NCBI GenBank assembly: GCA_034509425.1
Contig: JAVTVJ010000076.1
Location: 6,572,001 to 6,636,000, forward strand
Length of the DNA stretch: 64,000 nucleotides
Origin: Eopsaltria australis
Lineage: Eukaryota > Chordata > Aves > Passeriformes > Petroicidae
Direction of reading: 5' to 3'
The position numbers were made by a program, and so were the translations under genes. A model generated the notes under the pieces. That model was not told the DNA's origin and made no database searches. It was given only the letters and a program-made list of their open reading frames with translations. Shown here piece after piece: positions 44,635 through 58,800 of the stretch; position 1 is the first letter of the stretch, and the number at the start of each line of letters is the position of its first letter.

Positions 44635-47600
44635 AAAATGTAACTGTGTGGTGAAGAATGGTTGCAGTGTATGAGGATTAGCTGTGAAGGTGTCCATGTG
44701 TTTAGCAATTCTGGGTGGAAATGCTAAAATGCAAAAGAAGGTGCCCTATGAAGTTAAAATCAAGCAAAGACTGAGGTAGAAGTCCTTCACCTTTTGAAAG
44801 GTTCAGTTCTGTCCAGATGCTGTATAAGAGTAAAATCTACTCAAAGTATTGCCAACAGTTTGTGAATCAGCCAGGCATTAAAGAACTGGAATATTAGACT
44901 CTGACTTTTGCATCAGACACTTGAATGCTATCAACCAGCACAGCTAAAGGAGATCCAGTGAAGGAACTAGTTTAAAAACTGTCAAGGGACCAATATTCTT
45001 TAATTCTCCCATTTCAAAAGTTCCTTTAAAGTGTGTTACTGAGGGGTAATAAATGCCAGGTCATTTTTTCCTAGGAAGCTTGGAGGACTCTCACATTTGT
45101 ACCTTTGGGTCTGGATACTTGTCTAAATAGTAAATTGCTGTCAGAGTGTCAGAAAAACCAGTATTTCACGTCTGACTGATTGAAAAGGGATAACTTGTTC
45201 CAAATTTTTGGGAAAGGAAGCATGACTATGAATTGAGAGCAGAAAAATATTGTCAATAAATCCACACGTGGAAATATGTCATGCAAACATTGTACTTAAA
45301 CCTCATCAGATTTTAATTTATTACTCATTATAATAAAATAGAGCTAGATTTAAGCCACAAGCCTGCTAAGCACTGATTTGGATATGGAATGTTAAACAGC
45401 AGGAAGTGAAGGAAAGAGATACCCCTGTGGGATCGTGATTGCTCCATTTCTTAAATTAATCTGAGAAAATTAAATTTCATCACTGAAATTTAACATTAAT
45501 ACATGCCCTTTATAAATTAAATCAATAGTGAAACTAGTCTGGAATATGAAAAATAAGATGTCACCACTTTAATTAAATGGGATCTTCTATAAGGTGTGAA
45601 GGCTGTCTAAACTAAACTGGAATAAATTCTGGGCTGATTTGCCACAGAGTAAAACCTGCAAGCTACACAACTTATTATCCTGTTCACCCAAAATGACAAT
45701 TTGCAGGTGAGTCCCTTAACTAGATGTGCAGAGACATAAGAGACCTGGTTCCCTGTGCTTTATGCCAGCTCCAAAGAAGCAAATTTATTCACATCAGTAA
45801 CGGGTGCACACTTTCTTGTGCTGATTTTGACAAACTGTGGCTAAAACATTCCTTTGTCAGACAGTCTTGTTAGTTCTGTTATTACTGGTAATTCCTGGTT
45901 CTGTGTTCATCCCTAGAGGTGTCTGTCACTGATCAGAGGCCCCGGTTCTATGTTAAGTATTTAACAGAAAAAAAGGCGTCTTGAAAACCTCTCACAGAAA
46001 ATCATATTGAGTTAAAGTCATCTAAACAAAAGGCAAATGTTAATATCATAGTGCAGTTTGTTCTAGAAATAGAGATACATGTCAAGGAAGTGTTCACTTA
46101 ATACAATCCTAAAGGAAGACAGAAGCCTTCTACAGCTGTGAATCACTCTCCTCTAAAATTAATCTCAAAATAAACTGTCTTAGAAATTCTGTCCATAACA
46201 CATCTTACAGGGATATTGTAGAGTGTGATTTACTCTTGAATTCTGCTATCCTTATGCTAAAAGATGATAGCTACATTTTCACTTTGGGGGGCCAGTGCAC
46301 ACACAGGGAAATCAAAAACCAAAAAAATTGCATACTGTGCTGCTAACTGTGGGGATCTTTGCCGTGAAATTAAAAAAAAAAAACAAACTACCACTGGTCA
46401 TGGAAAAGTAGATCAGTGAGGTAGGAACAAGGTTACCAGAGCGGTGGCAGTGGGTGGCAGGAGGGATGGAGGAGGTGATGCATAGGAAGACCTGGCAGTA
46501 ACACCAGTACCGTGGTTACATTTTGGGTACTGGTGGGAGTTTCTGCTTCAGAGACAGAAGCCTGGCTAGCTTTGTTTTATCATAGTCTGTTCATCCTATT
46601 CTTTTTCATGATTTATTCCCAACAAATCTCGTGTTAAACCAGAAACACTAGTTTTCTGCAATATTTTGCAATTGCAAAAGTAGACCACCGCAAATCTGCT
46701 AACATTAGCTTAAAAATATGAACAGACAGATCAGATAGAAATTCTGTCTGAAATAGCATGTAAGTTCAATTTTTAATAGAATACAATCAATAAATGAATA
46801 GGACACTTGTTCTGATCTATTGGAAGTCACCAGAAAAAAAAGTGGAGGAGAATAAATAATTTAAATATTAAAGTACTCTTGTGTTTTTTATAGTTTTTAA
46901 ATTATATATTATGCAAACGTGTCTATTAGAAATGTTTATATACAATTTAATGGAAATTATGTTAGTGAATTAAAGTCCCCCAAATTATTACTATGGATTT
47001 AAGGGATATTCTTAATACCCTGAACCTACCCAATGATGTCCAAATGACATCATTCCTCTCAGTGCTAAGAGAAAATTTTCCTTTAGCCCAAAGACAGAAT
47101 ACATGAGTGATATACACCAAATGGGTATGTTAAAATCTGCTAGCAAAACAGGGACCATTTAAGGTTAAAAATAGGTCAAGCTTTTCTTATTTGACTTTGT
47201 ATCTATTCTTATATTTATACATTTTTTAAAATCAGTAAATGGCATCTTTTCCTTTGGTTTTTAACTCTAGGCATTATTGCATGAACATTCTGCCATGAGT
47301 TCTATTTTTTCAATCTCTTTAGTGTGTTTGCTTTCTCAGTGCAGTCTTGTTTCTCCAGTTTTTCAAAATACAGTGCTTAGTCCTGATTTTTAAGTAATGA
47401 AAAATGATCAACAGTGTATTTAAGCGAAGGTGCTCTATCACAAGAGATGGAAAATAAAAAGCCTGATGAGAGGTTGATGCATTTGATATGACAGTTACCA
47501 AAAATTATCTGTATTCTAGAAAATGAATACTTCAATTTCTGGGTTAATGCATGATGTTTACAAAATACTTTATTTTCTCATGTGCCTCGTTATATTCATC

Positions 47601-49022
47601 CTTTTACAAAGAAACAGGGAAAATGAATATGACCAAAACTACCATGTCTGATCCTAAAGGAAATCTGAGTTGGAGCCACAGCTCTCTGTTTCAGCATCAT
47701 TATGAAATCAAAGCAAAAGCAGTTTTTGAGTAAGCAAATCATAAATGCAAAGTCAATCTTAAACCAGAAAATGATCCTGACATATTTGGATGCCCCTCAT
47801 AGAGTGATACATTCATCATGCTGTCTGTTGCTAGTGCAGGACTTCTCTCATCAGAAAAGATTTCTGTCTCTGGTATAAGCCTCAGCCAGTAAATGTTCCA
47901 AAGCATTAGTAGTTGTTCTGAAAGGATATGAGGAATGTTCCATTTCACCAGAACATTAAAAAGCTTTCAAATAGAACAGAATGCAATTACCCAAATAAGA
48001 ACCAGGTCACAGCACTAGAACTGCTGTCCTGACCCATACAAAAGCAGCAGTTGTTATGTTATCTTTTTAAGATGATGACTGATATTAAAGATGTGGCATG
48101 ATGATTCAATCGATATTTGCACTGTGCAGGAGGGATCTGAACGGGAGCATCAAAAGTATTTTTTCAGGAGAAAATTAAAAATATTAATTGAATCTGGCAG
48201 TTGATTTTTATATATTCATCACTCTGAGGCTTTGTGCAAACAAGAATGCAAGAATTATGAGGACAAGGAGCAAGTAATCAAGATGTAATTCAGTCTATCA
48301 TAACAATAGGGAAATGCAACAAAGGAAGCAGACTACGTTTTTGCCTTGCTATTCTTTCTGTCTAGTGATGGCTCAGTGTAGACTATGGTCTGAGTTTTGA
48401 ACTTACAACACTCTGTGGCAATTGTGAAGTGACAATAGTTTTATCTTAGACTGATCATGACATTTTAAAAAGATAAGAAATTAATCTCAGTGTAAACTGC
48501 ACTTTCTTATCAAAGATAATCGCCTCAAAGTTAATCTGAACATAATCACTCAAACCTTGGTTGGGGGCTGTGGTTGCCTTTTGATTTTAAGTGTTTCATA
48601 GTGCAAAGCCTTTGTTACAGCTCACCCATTAGGAGAGGTGGGAAAGCAGCCTGCTGGTTATGGAAACATAAGTCATAGACAAGTGATGATGTGGCAGGGG
48701 TCACAATACATATTGAAAAAAATAGATGTACTGGAATGGAAATTGTTTTTCTTCCTTTTTGAAGTGTATGAGTGGATTATTCTAAAAATTCCTATATGTT
48801 TTATTTATCAGAGGGGAAAAAAAAGAGGAAAAAAAGTCCTGGTAGTAGGTCTGAAATCTTTTAATACAACATATTGAGTGTTGAAGGTGTAGACTGAGAT
48901 CCAGGAAACTCCTGCTCAAATTACAGAACCAGGAATAGTCAATAAGAAACATCTATTTGTTGAAGTAATGCGTAAAAATGTTCTCTCTCTGTCTGTCCTG
49001 AACAAACTGGAAAACTTTATAA

Positions 49023-49049
49023 ATGTCTTTGATGTCTTTGATGTCTTTG
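49023..49049. repeat. Three perfect copies of a 9-mer
   Basis: ATGTCTTTG at 49023, 49032 and 49041. Intergenic minisatellite seed. Confidence 0.75.
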
Positions 49050-49172
49050 TCTCTTCATGTGAAAAGACCCATCACAAGTCTTGTACAGTTCCAGTTTACC
49101 TAGGCAGAGATAAATATTTGATAAAAATACAGGAAGATGCTTTGATTAAAAAAGCCAAACCCAAGGCTACCC

Positions 49173-49192
49173 AAAACAAAACAAAACAAAAC
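49173..49192. repeat. (AAAAC)4 microsatellite
   Basis: Four perfect AAAAC units just before the degenerate CR1 fragment. Confidence 0.75.
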
Positions 49193-49202
49193 GGAGAAAC
49201 TG

Positions 49203-49480
49203 AGTGCCATTGTCTTCATGGGATATACGCCCTTGGAGCCAAGAAAGCCAACATCGCCTTGGGCTGTATGAGGGTGCAGCCAGTGTGTACAGGAAATCAC
49301 CCTTCCACTTGCCCTGATGGGATGCATCTGGAGTGCTGTGCCCTGTTCTGGCCTCCCCAGTACAAGGCCTGGGTGTGCTGGAATGAGACTCAGGGAGGCC
49401 ACCAATGGTCAGGGGGCCAGAGCACTGAACTTACAAGAAGAGACTAAGTCATGATTGTTCAGCTTGAAAAAGAGAAAGCA
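49203..49480 (+). mobile_element. CR1 LINE, degenerate internal fragment
   Basis: Plus-strand reading gives GAKKANIALGCMR and HLECCALFWPPQY, which match the CR1 ORF2 C-terminal region with deletions. No 3' tail is seen. An open frame starting at 48968 runs through it by chance fusion with flanking DNA. Confidence 0.75.
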
Positions 49481-52400
49481 AAGGGGTAGTCTTATTGCTG
49501 TTCTTTCTGACATCAGAATGAATGTTGATCAGTTAAGTTCTGCTGGCTGTGTCTGGCTATTTGGGTGAATCCAAAACTTTGGTTGCACTCTATATCGTCC
49601 AGAATCTGTGAGCCATCCAGAGGCTGAAGATCCTTTTTCTGGGAGAATGAGGCCTTCTGGTAATATTAACGGAGTTGCTTTTCCTGCCTTTGTGAATAAG
49701 AAAAAGATGATGAGCCTTTGACACGGACTGGCAAGAAAGTTCACACCTCTTTCCTTTTCCAGGATGGAAAAGTGCTGGGAAAGTAACAAATTAAAATTCT
49801 GTAATTAAGGGAAGAATTGAGCCCCTAAATTAATTAATGAAATTGTGATTGATGAACCTGAGAGTTTAAAGAATAATTTATAACTATAAATTATCCAGGG
49901 TATTTTTCCTCCTTAGTGTTCTAATTCTGTTTTTCTTTTTAAAAGTAACACTGACAATTCTGAGAGATCCACTAAAAAAATATCTTAAATATTAGATTGA
50001 AATATGCAATCAAGAAATAGATGTTTGGGCAAAGAACTGAATATTATTGCTAAAAAATAAGACTTTTTCATAAATAGGTTCTCAGGCTTTTTGAAATTAT
50101 TACTGCATTTTGATCTTTATAAGTTGCTCCCAAAGTGAAGAAATATTATATGAATATTTTCCTTTTTAATGCTACTATTAGAGAGCTTTTTGTGGCTTAA
50201 CAGGCAGTTTAGTTCTCCTTTCCCTTCTCTTGCCAAAGGAAATAGTTGGAATTTTTTTCTTCTTTTGCTTCTTCTTTCTACAGATGACCTGGTTTTGCTG
50301 TTGCACACTTTGCAGTGAAGTTCTGCATTAGAGAACTGGGCTCTTTTAGCTTTCAACAGGACATGACAGAAACCACTGGGAAAAAGCTGTTTTTTTCACA
50401 GACTGAGACACCACATATAGAACGTCATATTACAAAACTGGATGTGTTTTCTCCTTTATAAAATCTGAAGTTATCTGTAAGGACTTTGTTGCTGACAGTA
50501 AAGAAAAAATAAGGGCAGTATTAAATTTTATGCAAACTATTTATTTCAATTGCATCCCTAAGACAGCTTAGTTCTGAGAACTACTGTCTGTGCCTCAGAT
50601 CCCATGTAGCCAAGACCTAAGACCTCTTCCCTCTTCTTGCTAGAGATTTGGTCAAAATACACCCTAAAGTAATGTGCCAAATTCTTCAATTTTCCCAAAT
50701 GTGTAATATCAGCTAATGCACATCATCTTTCAAAATTCCTCACTTACATATATATCTTGTGCACAGTAAGACCTTCCAAAGCCTAGAGTTAAATATTTTT
50801 GCAATCTGCCATTGCTCTTATTTTGTTAGCCTTGAAAAATAACCTGGTTAAAGCTGTAGCAAAAGCCATAAAACAAACAAATTAAATTATGCTCACAGTA
50901 GAAGCAGTGGAAGTCATCAGCTCAACAAATGTTAGCTATAGCTGGTTTTGCAGTCTGTCCATGCGTGTGTAATTATGAGAGTATGTAGCTGTTTTACAGA
51001 TAAAATGAGCCTGTCAGATTTTCTGGTTTTGAATCTGAGAAAGCTAGATTGCGAGTCATTGAAATATCTTATTTTTTTTTCCATTTGTGTATCTGACCAA
51101 ATTAAGGCTCTTCTGCTTTCAGCATCTTTTCCATAAGTCTCAGATGACTCATATCCTCTCATCTGATAAGTGTCATGACCTGGTTGTAGGTCTGTAATTG
51201 CATGGGCTCAAATGTTAAAGAAACCGCTGTGTGGCAAAGCAAATATATCTGTTGTTGCCCTCATCTCTCATTTTTTATAGAAGTAAGATTCAAGTATGCA
51301 AAAGGCACAGTCTTTGTGATATGGTTTTGCTTTGGTGTTTATTTTTCTTTATATCTATTTATATTAGTTATTTAAGGTTGATATTACACTTTTACTTTCT
51401 TTTTAAATACATCATTAGTCTTTTGTGTACAGCATCCTGTGAGCAACACCTGGAATACTGTACAGCCATCCGTCAGATCTAAGGACAGGATGCTCAGCTC
51501 ACTTGTTATTTATGGACACGGGCAGAGGTGTAACACCAGGCAAATGCAATTCTTGCCTCCAGGAGCAGCCTGGGTCTTCAGGAATACCACCAGCTCCATC
51601 ATCATGAAGCCCAAGGTCATAAGCCCTCCCAGAGTTTCCCTGGTCCCACACAGGAATTACATATAGTTTTGGAAATTGAGAAGAAAAGATAGGAGACTAA
51701 CAGAGCCAAGGGAGTAGGACTTCGGGTTTCAGGACACATAGACAGCTGTCTCTCCTGGGTGTCAGCAGCACTAACTGGAAAAGCTTTGGCCTATCTGCTT
51801 CTATGTTTTAATTCAGATCACTGCCAGACCACGTGTGAGTCCACAAATTAGTACTATACTCTAAAAGAACAGGCTTCATCTAAGTGTTCTTCAGTGTAAA
51901 CAGCACATAAACATTGAAGTATAGTCCTGGTGTACTCAACAGAACCTAATAATAGAGAAAACTAACCTTGGCCATCTTGGCAGCCATCACTGTCTTGTCT
52001 TCAGTACTATTGGCATGAGTTGGATAGGTAGTGCTATTTTTATTGCCCCTGCACAAGCTGTAGTGATACCTCCATAAGCTTATACACAATATACGCACAC
52101 ACAAAGTATGGATGGTGCCCTTGTTCATTTTCACCAACTAGAAAAACAATATGCCCTTGTCTTATTCACATATGAGGAAAAATAAATGTTCAGTTACCAT
52201 TAGGTTTATGATTTAGAGCATTTGGCAGGCTGTATTTTGTGATTCTGAAGGCTGGACTTTTCTGGGGACCCTCACTCACTGAAATGCGTGAGGTGCTTCT
52301 TAGGTCAAAAAATAGAGTGTTTGTCCAGCTGCTGTGTTTGAGGTTCTGTCTTCAGAGTTTCTTGATGGCAGCTTTGTCTTCCAAAGCCTTTGGATCTGAT

Positions 52401-53473
52401 AACACTAACTGAGAGATTGAATAAGACAGGTAGATAGGAAATAAAGTTATAAATATTTGCAAGGTACATATTTGCAAGTAAAAGCAATGCTGACTGCTTT
52501 GGAAGTGGGGTAGGCAATATGCATACAATGAAACATTCTGCTTTCTTAATGGAGCGTGCACAGATAGAAATCAAATCATCCATCCCCACTTTCCCAATTT
52601 TGTACCAGTCAGTCCAGGTCACTTATATTTTCACTTCGTTTTGAGATACAGAATGACACGAAGCATTCTGACTGCTGTTAACGAGGTCATGTCTTCGTCT
52701 CTGAGTCTGCCAAAACATCAGTGTCATGACTGGAAAATGTGAAAACGTGACTGGATTTTGTAGAAAGGAAAATAGGGACTGGAGAGTTTTTTGGTACTAA
52801 TGCTAGTACTTACCAAAGATAGAAAACTCCTACTATGAGCAAGTTTGCTGTGGTTACTATAATTCTTTCCTTTTTCCACCTTCTTCTGAGTGCATAACTT
52901 TTTTTTTCCTTTTCTTCTTTGTCTTTTACCTGATCTTTTGGGTGGTGCTTTTCCCACCCAGACAGGCAGCCCTTTGCATCAGAATTCAGCAGCTATCCCT
53001 GACTGCCTTAACTTTAGTGGAATTTTTCAGGCACTAATAGTGATTTACAAAACCTCAGGTATTCTGAGCAGGAAATGATAAGGAAAGTATGTGGGAAGAG
53101 AAGAGTGTTTGAGAAAATGGATCATAAATCTCACTGGGCTCTGGATTCTCTTAACAACAGGGAATATTTTCTTTTCCTTCTTTTTACAACAGAGAGACTA
53201 AAGAGAAATACTAGGCACCAAGGTAAAAACTGTAAGGTTTATGTTTCTTAATGTTGATAGGTATGTTGCTTTCTGCCTCTTCTATATATCTTTTTCTTTT
53301 CAGGTCATCCCTTGGTATGCACTCTTTTGGAGCTGTGTCTGCTCATAAACATGGGAGTTAAACACACTGCTTACACTTCCCTGTTTTCTCCATTTCACAA
53401 CAGTAGCCACATATTATTCCAGCTAGTGTTGTAACATAAGCAGACAGTGATAGCACAGATGTTACTTGCAAAC
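49481..53473. other. Intergenic DNA
   Basis: AT-rich unique sequence. Frames of up to 105 codons occur without recognisable domains. Confidence 0.6.
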
Positions 53474-53716
53474 ACAGAGTCATAGAATAATTTGAGTTGA
53501 AGGAACATTAAAGGTCATCTAGGCCAAACCCCCATGCCCTGAGCAGGGATATCTTCAACTAGATCAGATTGCTCAGAGTCTCATCTAACCCATCCTTGAA
53601 TATTTTCAGGGGTGAGAGCTCCTACCACCTGTCTGGACAACCTGTTCCAGTGTTTTACTACCCTCACTGCAAAAAAAAAAAAAAAGAAAAAAAAAATTCT
53701 TTCTATCTAGTCTGAA
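53474..53716 (-). mobile_element. CR1 LINE, short 3' fragment with an expanded A tract
   Basis: Starts with the inverted tail ACAGAGTCATAGAATAATTT and runs through AAAGGTCATCTAGGCCAAAC. A poly(A) tract at 53671-53696 occupies the place where CR1 normally has a short A run. Confidence 0.88.
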
Positions 53717-54541
53717 TACATGTAATATTTTATCACTAATAATAAAAGAAGTGCCACAGAAAAGACATTGCTTCTGCTGGCTGCTGAGGTGAATGGGACT
53801 GTCTTGTGCACACACACACTGAAGTCGTGTAATCCAAGCATGGCCTAGCTCCTGGAGGAAGAGCTGACAAGAGACACCACATACATAGCACGAAAAAAAA
53901 TTGGATGAGTTTGTACAGAAAGAAATGTTACTCTAAGAAGTCTTTTCCTGCTTTTTGACATCTTCCTTGCCCACTGATCAGTAGTAGCAGGCATCTTGCA
54001 ATGCATTAAATATAAACCCACACTCCCCATGACCAGCAGTACTCTGCTGTCTGCTTAGAAATCTGAATATAAGTTTTGGTTCCTGTCTCTTCTGTACTGT
54101 TCCACTTGGCAGAAGAGTGAGGTAAAGCACTGGCCAAGCTGGCTTTCTTTCTTTTGTGGGCTTGTTTCTGCACTAACAACACTGCTAATGTCAACACGGC
54201 TTTAGGAACAGTATTTGCTAACTTGTTCTGGCTCTTAACAGCAGGTTATAAATACTGTAGCAATTTCATCAGCTTGTCGTTCCTCATTTAGTAACAGAGT
54301 GGATATAGTGCTAACATTTTAACAACAACTGGGACACTCCTCACTAAACTATAGCAGTGTTGAAAAAAACTTGGTTAATTGTCAAAACTGGCCTGAGATT
54401 CTGTTTGAATATTTGAATCTATGACTAGCTCATATATTGATATTTTTGTGACCCAGATATAGTTATGTCAGTTCTGTTTGCTCATTCCAGCCCAAAGAAG
54501 ACTGCTGGTAGGGGAAATACACATTTTGCAATTGCAAGAGT

Positions 54542-54590
54542 TTGTGGTAAAAAGTAACTTGTGGTAAAAAAATGTGGTTTGTGGTAAAAA
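54542..54590. repeat. Three spaced copies of TTGTGGTAAAAA
   Basis: Copies at 54542, 54559 and 54579, separated by 5 and 8 nt. An irregular local duplication. Confidence 0.65.
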
Positions 54591-55202
54591 ATATCTTGAG
54601 CTGCAAGATAATATTAATATTTCAATATCTGTGAAAAGTGACAAGATAAAGTCTACTCAGACCTCTAATGATAGTCTTCTTCTTTATCTTTTCCTAGAAA
54701 AAATAGCATCTACACACCTGTTCTCATTACCTTGACCTTGGCTGTTTGTTGCACATGTAATGAGAATGCAGTAGAACAGTCTTCAGCCAACAGGGTAGGG
54801 AAACATTCTGGAAATTTAAGCACAGAAAGCAACACTGAAATTGGTGATCTTAATTTTTTTTCATTTATCAAACTAAAAGAGGGTCCTAGGAAGAATTCAT
54901 AATACAATGATATTTTCTTGTTGCTGTTTTAAAGTTTTGAGTGCTCCGTATCTACATGGCTGTTTCATGTGCTTTGCTGTAAAGCAGTTGTACATTTGTG
55001 TTTTGAAACATATCATGTGTCCTGATCAGTTTTGTGAATCAACAGCATGAATTCAGCCAAAGGACAAAAAGACTTGTGTAAAGCAAAGAGGATCTAAAAG
55101 AGAGTCAATTAAATGCAAGTTAAATGGGTGTCCAAAAAACTGCCAGTTCCTTTTCCTTAATCTTTCTGCTTCACATCCTAGAGTTTTGGTGTGATTTATA
55201 AA

Positions 55203-55274
55203 TAGGGGAAAGAAAAAAGAAAGAAAAAAAAAGAAGAAAAGAAAAAAAAGAAAAAAAAAGAAAGAAAAAAAAGG
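55203..55274. repeat. Pure purine (GAAA/A)n tract
   Basis: About 70 bp of only A and G on the plus strand, built of AAAG and AAAAG units. Confidence 0.85.
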
Positions 55275-55311
55275 TAAAACATGTAGTCATTTTAAAATAG
55301 TTTGGCATTTA

Positions 55312-55352
55312 ACAAGGCTATTTGAACTGGAAAACAAGGCTGTTTGAACTGG
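55312..55352. repeat. Two-copy tandem duplication (19-20 bp)
   Basis: ACAAGGCTATTTGAACTGG repeated with one change after two extra A bases. Confidence 0.65.
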
Positions 55353-55452
55353 ACTTTTGAGGTAGAACTTGATTGACAGAGTCTGCAGAAAATTTTAGGT
55401 AATCACACATGTGTATTTGTATAAGCAGAAATATGATGAACAAGTGGAAGGT

Positions 55453-55804
55453 AATCACAGAGTCACAGAATTATTTAGGCTAAATAAGCCCTCCAATTCC
55501 ATCAAGTCCTATCACCACCCTGTCAACTTGACCATAGCACTATGGGCCATTTCCAGTTGTTTCTTGAAGCAGGGGTAATGAGCCCAGCACCTCCATGGGC
55601 ATCCCATTCCAATGCCTGACAAACTTTTCTATGAAGAAATTCTTCCTATGTGTAACCTGAACATCTGCTGGCAAAGCTTGAGGCTCTGTTCTCTTGTCCT
55701 GTCACTGGTTGCCTGAGAGAAGAGGCTGACCCCCACCTGGCTACAGCCTCCTTTCAGGCAGTTATAGAGAGTGATAAGGTGTCCCGATTCTCCTTTTCTC
55801 CAGG
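55453..55804 (-). mobile_element. CR1 LINE, 5'-truncated 3' fragment
   Basis: Inverted tail AATCACAGAGTCACAGAATT at the left. The minus strand encodes LITLYNCLKGGCSQVGVSLF near 55700-55800, part of the CR1 ORF2 C-terminus. The copy breaks off at TCTCCAGG (55804). Confidence 0.9.
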
Positions 55805-58800
55805 CAATAATGACGGCAGTAATCTGCAAAATAATTTGATACATTCCGTTTGATTTGTTCACCTAACAAAACTGTAGAAATTTGAACAAATCTTTCCAAA
55901 AAGTAAATTTCTGACTTTTTGAAGTGAGTCCAGTTTGCATTCATGGTTTAGTCTTGAGTTTCCATATGCTTGTCCTGTGTCTTTCCAAATCTGTCTACAT
56001 TTCTAACATCTTTACATCCTGCCTATGAACTTCCAGGTTGTGTACTTGATGGATACTCCTCCTCTTTTTCCAGGTCACTTCTCAAAACTACCTTTTTCCA
56101 TTATGACTTTTCCCAAACGAAGTAACCTTAAATATACTTGAAAGAAAATACATGAATTATTTGAATACTATGGCTTTGATCTGTGGACCTTGTGCCTGAG
56201 TAGTCCTCTGGGAGCTTAAACACACTAACTCATTGACAGCATTCAGTAAATAATCCAGATGGAAAGCTTCCAATTATACTCAGTGAAATATCAGCCTTGA
56301 ATTGCAATCAATTTGGTTTTGGTTAGGAAAAAATAGGCCACATATTAGTAATTTTCTGATGTCAGAGGATATGATTTTACTTCATTCTCTAAATGCCACA
56401 CTTCAACTAAGGCCTTGTCTTTATTTAAGCATATGTTCAAAGCCCTGTATGCTTATGGAAGGATTGTGATAGGGAATTCTTACTGTGCAAAGGAACCTTT
56501 GAGTTTTAGGTTGAATTCTGATTAGAAAAATTATTTACGTAGCTTGTGAAGTTACTCCAACTCATTTACTGCATAAAAGCTATCTTGAGAGTGTGTAAAC
56601 AGCACACAAAACAGTGTACAAAGCAGTTTCTTTTTGTTTATAAGAGTACATGTAAAATCACCCTTAGATTTCAGGCAGATATTTTGGTTATTAACTTGTT
56701 TTCTATAAACACATCTAGTTATAATGATAAAATTACAGAGTTTTTTCACTCATGAAAATGAATAAATAATCTTCATAAAACATGATTCAAATGTAAACTT
56801 CCTAGTACCATGTAATCTGCTGACACACTATCTTGTACTACAGAATCCTGATTATCTAACTTTGATTTAATTGTGCTCTGTGCATAAGCAGTGACCTCAC
56901 TTGAGTTGTGAATTGCTGAATCAATGGAGCAAAAAGTACCATGTTTGACCTTTAATGACAAAGCCTTAAAGAGCTTTATATTTTATTCCTTTACATTATA
57001 TATTTTTTGAGATTATTACTCAGTTTTCATTTTTGAAATATAATTTAAAAAAAAAAACAAGTGATATTCTAGGTCCTGACCTCTCTCTTCCCTTTAACCA
57101 ATAGGTAGTCCCTGAAAAAATTCAATTTCATTAATTAAAGTCTAGGATTTACTGTATTATCAAATATTGTTTTGATTGCAAAACTGTATATAATAGGAGC
57201 TGTAATAAAATCAGAAGAAAATGGCCTTGAAACATATGTGAAATTGTTGTTGAAATGTTTAGATTGCTCAGTACTAGAATAGGCTTATACAGACATATAA
57301 TGCGACAATGAAATCCAGCCAGCTGACAACGAGACAACTGGGGAATATTGCTGCTGCTGAGTTTGTCCCTTCAGAAACAAAATTGTACTTAAATGTATAA
57401 TGTATCTTACTTACACACAGAATGCTGCTTGGCCTTCATCTCTGGCTTTCCCGTGACATACCCTGGGGTCTAAGACATGATTTTTATTTTTGAGATCCAG
57501 CCCCAGACACAGCATGGGAATTATATTATTGTTACCTACCTGCTCCTAATATCCATCCTGCATCAAGCTGTGGTATATGTTACTTCATTTACCAGAGTCA
57601 GATGGAGAGCTGAAAGTTATAAAACAGTGTTATTGGTTTACATTTACTGGACTACTTATGTTTGTTATTTTGGTTTGGGATGACCCGTAATCTCTTTGGG
57701 AACTGTGAGGATATTCAGGCTGATGTGACAATGACACAGCTTAAAGAGACCGTTTAAGCACTGCCATTTCCTATCGAATATGCAGTTGATCAAAATGAAT
57801 TCCCCTCCTGAGTGTGAGTGAAGATGTTTTTCTTTGATGGGATGAAGAGCATGAAACTGTATGGTTTTGGCATTTCCATTTTGCAGGAGGGCAAGGTCAG
57901 TGTCAAGCAACACTCAAATGGATACCCAACCAAGCACTTTTAGAGACCTTCTCTGACTCTTATCCTGAAGGCCAGGTTTAGAGGCTTTCAGTCAGTGAGG
58001 GAATTCAAAGAATATCTCTCCTTCCTCTTGCAAGAGTAGTCTCTAGGCAGGGTCTTCCACAGGTATCCCAAACAACAAAAGTCTCAGCTTTGTTGAGGAC
58101 TTCTTGTGTGTTATGATGGGAACACGATATTCCAGTACAATTCTCCCAAGCCAAACTGTGATGACTTCTCCTAATCCTTGCTTCCTTGTCACATGGTTGT
58201 TTCTAGTTCTGTTCTACCCTACTGATTTTACCAGCCGAGGTAGTTGTGTTAAAATATTCGAACCAAGACCCATAGTAAGATATCTGATTATTTTTCAGGA
58301 TTTTTAGCCGAGTTAGATGCCATGTTCTTTTATCATGGTCACCTTGCAGGACTTAGATTACACTGTGGTAAGCCAGAATAACATTTTTGTGCCACATCAA
58401 GAGAATGCAGAGATAGTTCTGATCAAATTAAAACCTACCTACCTGAAAATGTACTCCTGAGAGGCAAGAAACAAGAAAGGTTTTCTTTCCCCTTATTATT
58501 TCAGAATATTAGCTGTTACAAATGGTTCTTTGTAAGCATAATACACCCAGCCCATCTCTATTCCATCTTATCACTTTAGAAGAGTGGAAATGAGTAGAAT
58601 TTTTCTCCAGGAGTTATGAAGAACAGTTCTATTTTGAGCATTTTTACTGCCTTGTAGAGGTCATGCTGGCATTTCTGAGAGCTACCTCAGACTTCTCAAA
58701 ATGTTTTTCATTATGTTGTTTTCTATTGGGGACTATAATTTTTTAATCTAAAACCAGGCTGACATTAGTGCTCAAGAAATAAAACCATGGGCACAGAACT

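Larger units (their letters stand above)
44635..49202. other. Intergenic DNA
   Basis: AT-rich unique sequence with small repeats only near 49.0-49.2 kb. No coding frame has supporting context. Confidence 0.6.
53717..55452. other. Intergenic DNA between two CR1 tails
   Basis: Contains the GTGGTAAAAA copies, the purine tract and a 20-bp duplication. No gene recognised. Confidence 0.6.
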
